Source: Phoronis australis
Taxonomy: Eukaryota > Phoronida > Phoronidae
Direction: 5' to 3'
NCBI GenBank assembly: GCA_002633005.1
Contig: NMRA01001349.1
Coordinates: forward strand, 4,189-25,319
Length of the DNA stretch: 21,131 nucleotides
Both the position numbers and the translations under genes were made by a program. This document shows, piece by piece, positions 9,205-17,304 of this stretch. The notes beneath the pieces were generated by a model, which saw only the letters and a list, made by a program, of their open reading frames with translations, was not told the DNA's origin and searched no databases. Positions within the stretch are counted from its first letter, which is position 1, and each line of letters begins with the position of its first letter.

Positions 9205-9700
9205 TCAGTAAAGATTCGTATAAATGTCCCAACTCTCTAGTTCATCCTCAACAAAACATCGAACTGCCTCTATCAGGGTACGGTTATAATGTTCACCTTG
9301 TCCATTGGCACTAGGCCTATAAGGCGCAGTACACATCTTATGGATTTTTGTGAATTTACACAACTCTGAAATCAGAATACTTTCAAAATTAGAGCCCTGA
9401 TCTGTGAATAACTGAATCTGGAAACCAAACCTACTGAAAACTTGGATTACCAGCTACCCTTGCAGTCTCTATGACTGACTGGGATTCCATTGGAATACAT
9501 TCAACCCATTTCGTGAACTGGTCCACAATTACTAGCACATGCCTATATCATCTAGGCGTACGAGGTAAGGGACCTAAAAATCCATTTGAACACGTTCCAT
9601 GGGAACAGAAGCATGATAAATAGTCAATGGCTTCCTAGGACATCTATTAGGTCTCTTACCTCGTCGATGTTGCAAAATATCACAGCATCAGCTGACTGGG
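9205..9700 (-). pseudogene. Ty3/gypsy integrase core, decayed
   Basis: Read on the minus strand with two frame changes this gives a gypsy integrase: RRGKRPNRCPRKPL, VPMERVQMDF, then LVIVDQFTKWVECIP (first catalytic Asp), FTDQGSNFES (second Asp) and APYRPSANGQGEHYNRTL (catalytic Glu in GEH), continuing VRCFVEDELESWD. The order and spacing match integrases of gypsy elements of marine invertebrates. Frames change at a T run near 9566 (GDF then a stop) and near 9465 (AGNPSFQ then a stop), so it is dead. The HHCC zinc finger is present only as its last part. No RT or LTR of the same orientation adjoins it, so it is an isolated fragment. Confidence 0.88.
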
Positions 9701-9723
9701 CCTGACCGAGAGCTATACAGAGT

Positions 9724-10041
9724 ATTGTGGAGAAAGATCATTATTGAAAGCATGAACGGACTTCAGCTTGACTTGTGACGTTATCCTTATTCTGGCCAAT
9801 TGGTGGCGTTTTGGCTGCCATATGCTTGTCTTTTGGGAATCTAAAGAGGCACCCACCTTCCACCTGCCCGGTGTTTGAGCAGTTCGCGCACACTCTGTGA
9901 TGAACTATGGCTAAACTATGCCAAGATAGAATAGTCTTTCTCCACCGTGCACAGTGTTATTGAATGGTGTTGAACTGCATTGTGTGATTTGGTCTATTTT
10001 GAGTTCCCCTACACCATATCATGGTGTCAGAAGAGGCCAAG
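9724..10041 (+). repeat. Possible gypsy LTR (about 300 bp) with primer-binding site
   Basis: TGGTGTCAGAAG at 10022-10033 on the plus strand matches the start of a primer-binding site used by several gypsy lineages (complement of a tRNA-Leu 3' end). It directly follows ...CATATCA, which could be an LTR end, and a TG start fits near 9724. An 11-base inverted match (GTGGAGAAAGA near 9725 and TCTTTCTCCAC near 9938) lies inside. No gag follows. The orientation is opposite to the integrase to its left, so this would be a separate solo or truncated LTR. Confidence 0.35.
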
Positions 10042-10278
10042 TTTTTGCAGATTTTTTTATTTTTGCATTTTTAAAATAACTTTTGATACTATTATACAAT
10101 AATTTGGATAAAATACATCCAAATAATAATACATTTTAACATACTTTGTCCTTGCAAATTTCACTTTAAATTCACACTGTAAATGACTCCTCTTCGCCAG
10201 GAACCTCACGCTCTGACACTAAAAGCTCTGACTTGCCCGGTTCTTCTTGTTAATGTCTGGGGATATGCACAACACCTT

Positions 10279-10638
10279 TTATTCATTCAGCCAATGAGCT
10301 ACACCAAAGAGACTGTCATGCACTGTTATGAGTCCACCACGGTTGATTCTATCAGTCCAAATGGTCGTATACTGTAAAAATGAACTGGCTTGACTATTTT
10401 CTGATTACCAAGTCTCCAAAACTCTGTTACATTCCCTATGAACTGTGTTCTCACTACTCAAAAACCACTTCTTTAAACTAAAAGAGATGTACCCGGCCAC
10501 ATATCGTAACATCATCTCTTCTTCTTTAGTCAAAGGAGCAGATGGCTCTGATTGCTTTCCCTTGTATTAGTACCTTACACTGGACAATGTTTCTAAACAT
10601 TTGGCGCACAATTCTAAAGCAACAGGTTGTTGTCTAGC
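10279..10638 (-). pseudogene. Decayed reading frame of unknown multi-copy family
   Basis: One minus-strand frame, interrupted only by TAA codons at 10567-10569 and 10405-10407, reads ARQQPVALELCAKCLETL, then PLTKEEEMMLRYVAGYISF, SLKKWFLSSENTVHREC, and after the second stop SSFLQYTTIWTDRINRGG and LITVHDSLF before ending at 10279. The combination of an RYVAGYI block and a W-T-D-x-I-N-R-G-G-L block resembles the C-terminal part of uncharacterised repetitive proteins I recall from cnidarians and lancelets, but I can give no domain name. Conservation of frame through two stops indicates recent loss of function. Upstream sequence to about 11037 shows no clear continuation. Confidence 0.5.
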
Positions 10639-11037
10639 AGTACCTTATTCTTCGACATCAGTTCCCTATACTTTGACTGCAACACTTTGAAATTGCGAAA
10701 CTCGTGGACCTTGGTGAACACTTTCACTCTTTTATATGCACTTAAGTGTTCTGCCATCACAGCACTCTAATATTAACCATAGTTCTGTCCACAAAATTGC
10801 AGATGTCCCCGTTTCAAGGTGGCCGCTGCCTTTCGGACTTCTTGACCATGAGCCCTGGAAAGGTTCACGGATCACTTATCACCTTATCTAACGCTTTGTG
10901 TGGCAACTGCATGCTTTCAATGAAATATTTTCTCTTGTCAATAGTCATGAACTCTGTCTACCCTCTGCTAAATTTCACAAACCCAAGCATCAATACAAAG
11001 TCTTTACGTACTACTCTTTGCTACGATGGCTGTTGAG
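10639..11037. other. No feature recognised, left flank of the Harbinger
   Basis: About 400 bases between the decayed frame and the Harbinger insertion. Short open frames on both strands (for example 10746-11036 plus) carry no recognised motif. It may be continuous with the YqaJ gene remnant to the right of the transposon, which would have been joined to it before insertion. Confidence 0.4.
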
Positions 11038-11040
11038 CTG

Positions 11041-11225
11041 GGGCCCGTTCCAAGAAACTGACTTAAGTTCATTTTTGACTTAAGTTTAAGACTTTTCTTA
11101 AGTTTTTGACTTAAGACAAATCCTAAGATTATTTTGCGTTCCAAGAAACAATTTTAGCTAAGACTGACTTAAGTTTTTGTCTTAACTTTAAGTCAACTCT
11201 CACCTTGTCTTAACTCGATCTTAAA
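11041..11225 (+). repeat. Harbinger left terminal inverted repeat with internal end-like repeat
   Basis: The left end contains GTTCCAAGAAAC twice (11047-11058 and 11138-11149) and many copies of the palindrome ACTTAAGT or its CTTAAG core. The right end (about 13190-13342) mirrors this, with TTTCTTGGAAC at 13245-13255 and 13326-13336 and the same CTTAAG-rich filler. AGCTAAGAC also appears on both sides. The inverted repeat is imperfect over roughly 150-185 bp. Confidence 0.85.
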
Positions 11226-11234
11226 TTTGTCAAA

Positions 11235-11758
11235 ATGGCCGTATTCCACATTCGTCAGCGAAGAAATGAAAACCTAGGCAGAGTTTATCGAGAGCGTCTT
11301 CAATACAACTCGTATGTTGACCGGTACCGGATGAACAAGGATGCAGTTGACTTATTATGCCCTTTTTTAAAAGACGACCTCGAGCCAGAAACTCGCAGAG
11401 GATATTCACTTACAACTGAGCATCAAGTCTCAGTTGCGTTGCGGTTCTACGCCACTGGAAGCTTTCAAACGGTCGTAGGTGATAACCAAGGGGTGACTAA
11501 GTCGACCGTTTCAAGAACGATCACAAAAGTAACAATTGCCATCAACAATTCACCCGACTTGTCGCTCCCCAACTTGATCGACAACATCGATCTGTACCAG
11601 CGGCAATTCCATCAAGTCGCTGGCTTTCCCCGTGTTGTGGGATGCGTAGATGGGTCACTAGTAGCGATTAGAGCACCACAGCATGATGAGCAAACATTTG
11701 TTTGCAGAAAAGGCTTCCATGCCATAAACGTTCAAGTGGTTGCAGACCCCTTTTTAAG
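11235..11758 (+). CDS. HARBI1-like Harbinger transposase, first coding exon
   Basis: Open frame from ATG 11235 (MAVFHIRQRR), just inside the terminal repeat. Residues 60-105 form the N-terminal helix-turn-helix region (ALRFYATGSFQTVVGDNQ, GVTKSTVSRTI), and VVGCVDGSLVAIRAP around residue 138 carries the first catalytic Asp of the DDE domain; CRKGFHAINVQVVADP follows. The exon ends at a consensus splice donor, TTAAG followed by GTAAGT (11759-11764). The next exon should bring the WPGSxHD block, the GDSGY Asp and the catalytic Glu; none of these could be found before 12970. The exon itself has no nonsense codon, so it may be young, but the enzyme would be inactive without the missing part. In related elements this protein works with the Myb-like partner encoded nearby. 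Confidence 0.88.
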
Positions 11759-11764
11759 GTAAGT

Positions 11765-12970
11765 ATCCCAAGTTAATGTCCTTGCTAGAACAACGGAGTC
11801 GTCTTAAATAACAGTGTAGGCTACTACTCGACACTATATGAACCGTTCAGTCCACAGCGTAATTATAAACTTGAGCTGTTTGATTGACCTCACGCGTGAC
11901 CAAGCAGTCTCTGTTATTGTCTTTTGATACAATGTATTACTGACTTCTGTCGCACCCGCTGTCACACCATGGTGTATTAAAGAGGTACTATCTGATATTT
12001 CTTGGATGAAAAATTTAAAGGTGCGCTATCCCAAATTCTTTAGTTGAGAAAATGTGGCCACTGTGAATTCATATATGTAGTTCCTCGTGATAACATGTAA
12101 CATGCAAAGCCTGCTTTTCTGAAGCCCAAAAACTACCTACTAATTTAAAAAGGAGCACGCAGAAATTTGGACTCCTGTTGAGGGAGTAGATCTGTACGTG
12201 AAAGATGCAATACAATCCCTTTGACGAGTATGCTGTGCCTGTTCTGAAAGGCCACCACCGGCATAATCCGGATCACGTTCCTCGCAAGACCAGCCCAACT
12301 TATGGGTTCTTCATGAAGCACGGCAGAAGTTTGAAGTGTATAGTCACGGCTAAATACCAACATAGTGGCGAGGCTCGTGGTCTATGAATTCCGCGCACAA
12401 TGATTTTTTTAGGAATGTCGGATCTTATTGATGAATTGAAGACGTGACTGTAGAGTTTTAGAACTGTAGGTAAGGCATTTTTCACATGAACACGCATGGG
12501 CTGGGTGCTTATTTTGGCGAAGTCTGGAAACGCGTGAAGGGGGGGCTCTCATAGGGCGAATTTGGTATATAAAAATTGAAGACAGGAAAAAATATCCATA
12601 ATTTCTCCATTGATTTATTTTTTCATTTGTCTTTGAATTAAAATCAAGCCATGGCATATATGAAATAGTCCAGTGATAATACTATGGCTAAAACTAACCC
12701 GACAGCTCACGCGCGTTTGTCAAGTAAGAAAGGCAAAGAAATACTTTGGAAGGCAAAAAAGATACTTAAAATGCAATCAGATTGCACGAGCTTTCATTTG
12801 GTCGTCGTCTGCACTGGTTCATAGACATAACGCATCGCTGTCATCAGAATATATGTGAGAAGTATTTTTGTTGCGAAGTGAGCTATTTTCTAGCACCAAA
12901 TATATCGTGGTGACAAGGCTAAAGGCAAGAAGGCCCGTGGCCGTGGTCTTGATGAGGGAGTTTAATACAC
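11765..12970. other. Harbinger interior lacking the second transposase exon
   Basis: About 1.2 kb with no transposase motif on the plus strand (no HD following a W-P-G block, no GDSGY, no catalytic Glu block). Short open frames at 12205-12387 and 12673-12858 (plus) match no known family. Further exons of the minus-strand Myb-like gene might lie here but no clear acceptor could be chosen. Confidence 0.5.
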
Positions 12971-12974
12971 TAAC

Positions 12975-13123
12975 CTTGACGCTATGTGAAGCCAAGCATC
13001 TCGCTTGGAGCTTTGTGTGACAGAGGATGAAAATTTGGAAGATGAAACGTCATTGTGCTCGGCCACACCAGCAACCAAGCGAGATAGCTCCGCTACCAAA
13101 AAGTTCGGCTTCCTTTTGTCCAT
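12975..13123 (-). CDS. Harbinger Myb/SANT-like DNA-binding protein, first exon
   Basis: The minus-strand ATG at 13123 opens MDKRKPNFLVAELSRLVAGV, then EHNDVSSSKFSSSVTQSSKR and DAWLHIASR, ending at a donor, TCAAG followed by GTTAGT (12974-12973). K-R-x-P-N-F ... E-L ... L-V ... V-x-K-F-S-x-x-x-T ... K-x-x-A-W-x-x-I-A is the Myb/SANT-like domain of the accessory protein of Harbinger elements, which in studied cases brings the transposase to the transposon ends. The exon is too short to appear as a long open frame. It starts just inside the right terminal repeat and faces the transposase. The rest of the gene was not located. Confidence 0.75.
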
Positions 13124-13189
13124 GTCGTCTGCTGCAAAAGCGCTTCTTTCTCCACCTCCAAGGTTTGAAACTTCCGCATCCGGTAAGCT

Positions 13190-13342
13190 ACGTCAAACTT
13201 AAGACAAAACTTAAGTCAAAAACTTAAGACGAACTTAAGATCACTTTCTTGGAACGGACTTAAGACAAACTTAAGATTTGTCTTAAAATTGACTTAAGTT
13301 TAAGATTAGTCTTAGCTAAGACAGTTTTCTTGGAACGGGCCC
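13190..13342 (-). repeat. Harbinger right terminal inverted repeat
   Basis: Inverse of the left end: GGGCCCGTTCCAAGAAA read on the minus strand from 13342, then TTAGCTAAGAC, then repeated CTTAAG palindromes and a second end-like copy at 13245-13255. It is followed by the CTG target duplication at 13343-13345. Confidence 0.85.
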
Positions 13343-13364
13343 CTGCATTGTACGAAAATATGAT

Positions 13365-13990
13365 TCGTCTTGAACCACCGTCTCTACATAACACCCTTGG
13401 CAACAATAGCTAGTAGTAAATAACTGGCATAAAAATGATCCAACTTAATTTGCATAGAATTAAAAAATGCTTCATCAAAATACACACATTCCAAGTGAAT
13501 ATCATTTCTCTCTAAGACGAAGAAGTCACGCCATGCTTCACCTGTAATGCCCAATTGACCAATACATGGCTCATAATACTTGTTCTCAGTTCCAAACCAC
13601 TTTCAGCGGCTTTCAAATAGTCTGCCTCTGTCACACTATCCTTCTTTTGTACACTTTACTTCAAGTAGTCTCCAATTGGGGTTGGAATCGGAGTCGTAGA
13701 TGTGCTGGTCAGGACTGCATCCTAAGTGAGGGTTTAGTACAAAACCAACTTCATGTATGTCATTGTCAAAATCAGTGGAATATTTAGCAGCAGCAACAGC
13801 TTCGTTGTAAATGGAAAACTGAATTGCTTCTGTAACAACAGCCTTTTTTCTAAAGGTCCACTGTTGGCACTGTAAACCGACCTTCCTTTGATATTATGGC
13901 TTTGAAATTGGAGGCTGTTATTCGATGTCTTCTTAAGTGATACCACTCTTGGCGTTATTTTGTGCCGTGGTGTCTTTTTCATACTGTTGC
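13365..13990 (-). pseudogene. YqaJ-type PD-(D/E)XK nuclease domain, frameshifted
   Basis: Read on the minus strand across several frames: TTAQNNAK then WYHLRRHRITASNFKAII (the R-I-T-A-S-x-F motif opening the YqaJ/lambda-exonuclease-like domain, near 13876-13930), then AAAKYSTDFDNDIHEVGFV, LNPHLGCSPDQHIYD (catalytic Asp in SPD), WRLLEVKCTKEG (E-x-K pair, near 13650-13672), YYEPCIGQLGITGEAWRDFF and IHLECVYFDEAFFNSMQIKL. This is the full order of YqaJ core motifs. In phages the domain is a recombination exonuclease; in invertebrate genomes it occurs in many uncharacterised, repeat-like genes, often after a SWIM-type zinc domain. At least three frame changes and a nonsense codon after KEG show that it is dead. 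The Harbinger lies immediately downstream. Confidence 0.82.
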
Positions 13991-14068
13991 AATTAATTAA
14001 AAACGTTTCTTTGGATCTTTAGATAATGTGTTAATCAGCAAGAAGTGAATGTGGATAAAAATTTAAGA

Positions 14069-14413
14069 TTAACACATGCAAACTGAAGGCTGGAGGGATC
14101 TCTGACCCAATAAAACACGAAGTTCATCAGGCTTCTCTTGATAGGACATCATAAACCGCTTTGGTACTTGACCAAATTTACTGTCTACCAAGCTTATATC
14201 TTCCATCAGACTCCACAGATGCACCGATTGTGCTGGTGTACTTTGTACGTTAAATACGGGCAACAGTTGCTGAACTGTGTGCTGGACTTCACTGAGTGGC
14301 ACTGGTATTGGGCTCCACATGTTTTTTCTGACTCCATCTTCATAATGGTCTTTCTTGGGGAGTGGGTCTGCAGCAGATGGGACTACTGGTTTTATGACTG
14401 TCACGTCTGTCAC
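14069..14413 (-). pseudogene. Probable N-terminal region of the YqaJ-type gene
   Basis: A 115-codon minus-strand frame directly upstream of the nuclease core, with PVPLSEVQHTVQQLLPVF, SLMEDISLVDSKFGQVPKRF and YQEKPDELRVLLGQ. No domain is recognised in it alone, but position and orientation match the variable linker between the zinc domain and the YqaJ core in such proteins. It ends about 80 bases before the first YqaJ motif in another frame. Calling it part of the same gene is inference. Confidence 0.45.
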
Positions 14414-14600
14414 AGTGTGAGTTGCAAGGCCTTGTATATGTGGAAGGACATGTCATTGAGGGAGATGTTGATGAAACAATTTCTGACGCCTTGTTTATCT
14501 GCAGTTGCTGAAAGTGGCTCAGCTTGTACTCTGCTGGTCTTAAGACTGGGATGTTGGTTTGATCATTTGCACCCACACCATTGAGGAAGCTCTAGCGTCA

Positions 14601-14804
14601 TTAGAACCTCTGCAAAGTGTTTCGCAAGCATTGTCCTTTGGGGTGCTTTATGTAGCTGTGTTTAAAACAGCCACAATGGCAGACGTCTCCTTTAAAATGA
14701 GGGACACACTTGGTTTGGAATACAGCAGGCCAACACAACGGAACGGCGAACCATTCGCCAAGACCCCAAGTGTCAGTCACACCCGTTCTTACATCAAAAT
14801 GCAC
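14601..14804 (-). pseudogene. Cys-rich exon remnant after a good splice acceptor
   Basis: On the minus strand TTGTATTTCAG (ending 14805) is a consensus 3' splice site with a pyrimidine-rich tract; the sequence after it reads VHFDVRTGVTDTWGLGEW and, further, CVPHFKGDVCHCGCFKH before a stop. A related frame reads SAIVAVLNTA. FD-x-x-TG followed by a Cys/His cluster and an A-V-L block fits a SWIM-type zinc domain of the kind found before YqaJ cores, but the CxCx(n)CxH signature is not intact in one frame. It could instead be the end of the piggyBac C-terminal Cys-rich domain, which lies on the same strand upstream; the splice acceptor favours the first reading. Confidence 0.4.
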
Positions 14805-14984
14805 CTGAAATACAAGTTGAAATGAGAGTGTAGGTTCATTTCAGTACTTACACATTTTAGAAGATGAGCGATTTTTGTGAATAAAAAGTGTTCACTTGAA
14901 ATTCAATAAGTTTTGAACTATTTAAGATACCATTTTCTGTCTTGAAGACAAGTTGTTAAAAATGTCCTTGGTGGGAATTTGTGA

Positions 14985-16374
14985 TTATAGGAAAGCGAAC
15001 GACGAAGTTAGATACGTAGGTGGAATGTGAAGACTTCATGTACAGAATATGAGCATTCACAAGAGATAAATTTACAATAAACCATAAAATGTTCCGCCAC
15101 TATTTTTTACTTTCCCTTCCCACTGGGTAATACGATCTCAACTGATCTGACTTGTCAATACCACCCATGTATGCATTGTACTGAAGGTTGGCTATTGGTT
15201 TACCTTCACCAACGAAAGGACTGTGAATAGAAGACAGGAAGGTAAGATGGCGTTTGTCCTTATAACTTGTATCAACCATCTCGCCTTTCCGTAGCTGGAG
15301 TATATCACCCACTTTCTTTAGTTTTGTTTTCTTTATTTTGTCTGGTAGGCCTTTGCGGTTGGCCATTATTGTTGAGCAACAATGCTTATCTACCAGCTTC
15401 AAGTGTTCGGGCAAGATTACTGACGAAAAGAAGCGGTGAAAATACAAATGGTGATGCTTGTTGTGATACGGAGATGACAAGTCCCATATAGCATCATATC
15501 CCAGACCATGTTGTCGCTGACCGTCGCGTTTTCTGCCAGTGTAGATGGAAAAGTTGCAGCAATACCCAGACGTACTTTCTCAACACTCCCACACCTTGAT
15601 ACCCCACTTTGTGGGCTTAGCAGGCATATATTGTCTAAAGAACAATCGTCCTTTAAAACCAATCATAGCTTCATCAATGCTGAGCTGTTGCTCAGGGTAG
15701 TAATTTGGTAAAAATGCTGTTCCAACCATGTCCAACATTGGTCTCACCTTATAAAGTGGATCGTATGCAGGGTCATCACGACCAGGGGTGTTGGAAGTAT
15801 CTCGGATATGTAGATACTGGCTGAGCTTCAAAAATCTTGTTTTGGGCATTACTGAGCTAATATATGAGTCCGCTAGCTTCGGGTCAGTGCTCTAGTAGCA
15901 CCATAACCTTGGCAACTGTTTTATGCTCATCAAAATGTTTATACCGAAAAACGCACGTATTTCATTGGCACTGGTTGGTCGCCATATTGAGTCAGGACCG
16001 TTCACGGCTTGTTGCTGATCTGCGTACTAGTTCGTTTCCTGGGCAACGCTCTCAAAAAACGCAGGAGGCAAAAACAAACTTAAGTAGTCCAAAAGCCTGG
16101 CATTAGCGGGCAATGTGTGTTTCAGTCCAGAAACTTCCGTAAAATTTGGCAAAACAAAGTTTTCTAACGTTTCACTCCATTGCGCATTCAAGGCGTTCAA
16201 GTCCTCGTCCTCGGAGTCAGGATCGACGGCAGAACTTTTGTCGCTGCTCACGTCCGAAACATCGATGTCGGATTCGTTAAAATCCCCACTTCTTATAGCA
16301 GCCCTCTGAGTAGCTTCTTGGATTTCTGCCACGATAAAACCATCGAAATCTGAGTCGTTATCACTGTTGTCCAT
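14985..16374 (-). pseudogene. piggyBac transposase (DDE_Tnp_1_7), four in-frame stops
   Basis: A single minus-strand frame from ATG 16374 (MDNSDNDSDFDGF, acidic N-terminus) runs through PNFTEVSGLKHTLP, WRPTSANEIRAFFGINILMS, MPKTRFLKLSQYLHIRD, LSIDEAMIGFKGRL (first catalytic Asp), YTGRKRDGQRQHGLGYD, LYFHRFFSS, YNAYMGGIDKSDQL (third Asp) and, past the last stop, WRNILWFIVNLSLVNAHIL. Nonsense codons lie at 16027-16029 (after QETN), 15892-15894 (before STDP, where W is usual), 15580-15582 (after WEC) and 15100-15102 (in SKKWWR, at a W). No indel separates the parts. The second catalytic Asp (D in YFDxFFSS) is His here. The C-terminal Cys-rich domain is not clear. The enzyme would cut and paste at TTAA; this copy is dead. 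Confidence 0.92.
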
Positions 16375-16646
16375 TTCTCCGAAACAGGAAGTTCGATTGA
16401 CAAACTTTGGACGCAAAAAAATCGTAAGAACTCTGATAAATCTCGCTATAGCTTGTAACTAGAAATGCTAATGGTTGCTCAGGAGTTTGTAGGCCATTCA
16501 CTGTGTTTCTTGCGATAACTAAGCGAGATTTGCCATTTCTTTGGATACTGTCTTTGAGATAGTTTACTCGGGCCGTCTACGGCTGTTGTGAACATGTGAA
16601 GCCGATTTTTCCGCGGCCGTCTGTGGCTGCTATGAATGCTAAAGGG
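14985..16646 (-). mobile_element. piggyBac transposon, one end recognisable
   Basis: A decayed piggyBac transposase is followed outward by a right end in which the minus strand begins CCCTTTAGCATTCATAGCAG directly beside TTAA (16647-16650), the target site of this superfamily. Subterminal repeats lie at about 16572 and 16615. A matching left end was not found near 14900-15000, so the 3' end of the element seems truncated or too diverged to see. Left limit given is where transposase similarity fades. Confidence 0.85.
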
Positions 16647-16650
16647 TTAA
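16570..16650 (-). repeat. piggyBac right end, subterminal repeats and TTAA
   Basis: GGCCGTCTACGGCTGTTGTG near 16572 and GGCCGTCTGTGGCTGCTATG near 16615 are direct subterminal repeats with a near-palindromic GCCGTCTACGGC core. The element ends GCTAAAGGG followed by TTAA (16647-16650). Confidence 0.75.
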
Positions 16651-17304
16651 GTTGGACTCATTGGTCATTTTGAATGGAACAGCCAGCCGAACTCGCCAGG
16701 ACTTGTCAGTCAGTCAAACTCAACCGAAAAATGACACTTGTAATTCGAGTCAGAGCCCATTGCCCGTTTTAGTCCACAACTTGGTACTTAAACATTTTCG
16801 ATGGCAGCATTGAAACAAAAATGGTCCTAACTTCGCAGAACATTGACAGGTTGCAATGTGACTGAGCACTAGAGCACAGCCAAACATGTCCGTGCAGTAA
16901 AATAGTTCGCTACAGCACAATAATAATGAAACAGAGTCGCACAGTGCATGACTATAAGTAAAAATTGTATTCTATAACATTAAAATGGATGATAAACATG
17001 AATAAAACTTTATTTTGGTATGAATCGGGATCACAGCACAACGATGCGTATTAATCTTCAAGGGAATCCCCAGAATCCGCAGTAAACTTTTGTTTAAGTT
17101 TACTTTTCACAGGGATATTTCGTTCAATTCTGGGTCAAAATTTTCCATTAAAAAAAGAATAAATCTTTATTTCTCATGAAGAATTCGATTTTGATGGTGT
17201 CCAAACTGAAATTTGTGTGAAAGCCAAGGTACGCAGTGGCAGGCAACGCGGTAATTAGATAACTAGTAAGGATATTTGCTTCAGGTTAAACACGTGTATT
17301 TTGG
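16651..17304. other. No clear gene; AT-rich, two minus-strand poly(A) signals
   Basis: No domain recognised. A short minus-strand frame ends NIPVKSKLKQKFTADSGDSL and a stop near 17051, followed within 50 bases by an AATAAA signal (complement of TTTATT at 17009-17014). Another AATAAA on the minus strand occurs near 17165. This could be the 3' end of a minus-strand transcription unit such as the Mutator-like gene, but the link is inference. Confidence 0.35.

Larger units (their letters stand above)
11041..13342. mobile_element. PIF/Harbinger DNA transposon, 2302 bp, internally incomplete
   Basis: The ends GGGCCCGTTCCAAGAAA (11041) and its inverse TTTCTTGGAACGGGCCC (ending 13342) are flanked by identical CTG triplets at 11038-11040 and 13343-13345, the 3-bp target duplication expected of PIF/Harbinger. 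Inside are a HARBI1-like transposase exon (plus strand) and a Myb/SANT-like exon (minus strand), the two genes typical of the superfamily, here convergent. The second part of the transposase, with the second catalytic Asp and the Glu, was not found, so the copy appears non-autonomous. The element lies just downstream of the YqaJ-type remnant. Confidence 0.92.

Noticed and set aside
10746-11083. Two overlapping plus-strand frames left of the Harbinger
   Set aside because: No motif, and the surrounding pseudogenes are on the minus strand; likely shadows.
12205-12960. Plus-strand short frames inside the Harbinger, including one starting MAKTNPTAHARL that faintly recalls histone H3
   Set aside because: The resemblance is limited to a few N-terminal residues and does not continue; no captured host gene can be supported.
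14138-14584. 148-codon plus-strand frame rich in Cys and Trp
   Set aside because: It lies antisense to the YqaJ-type gene remnant and has no recognisable domain.
15400-15600. Frameshift within the piggyBac transposase
   Set aside because: The pieces at first look separate, but they share one frame; only nonsense codons interrupt them.
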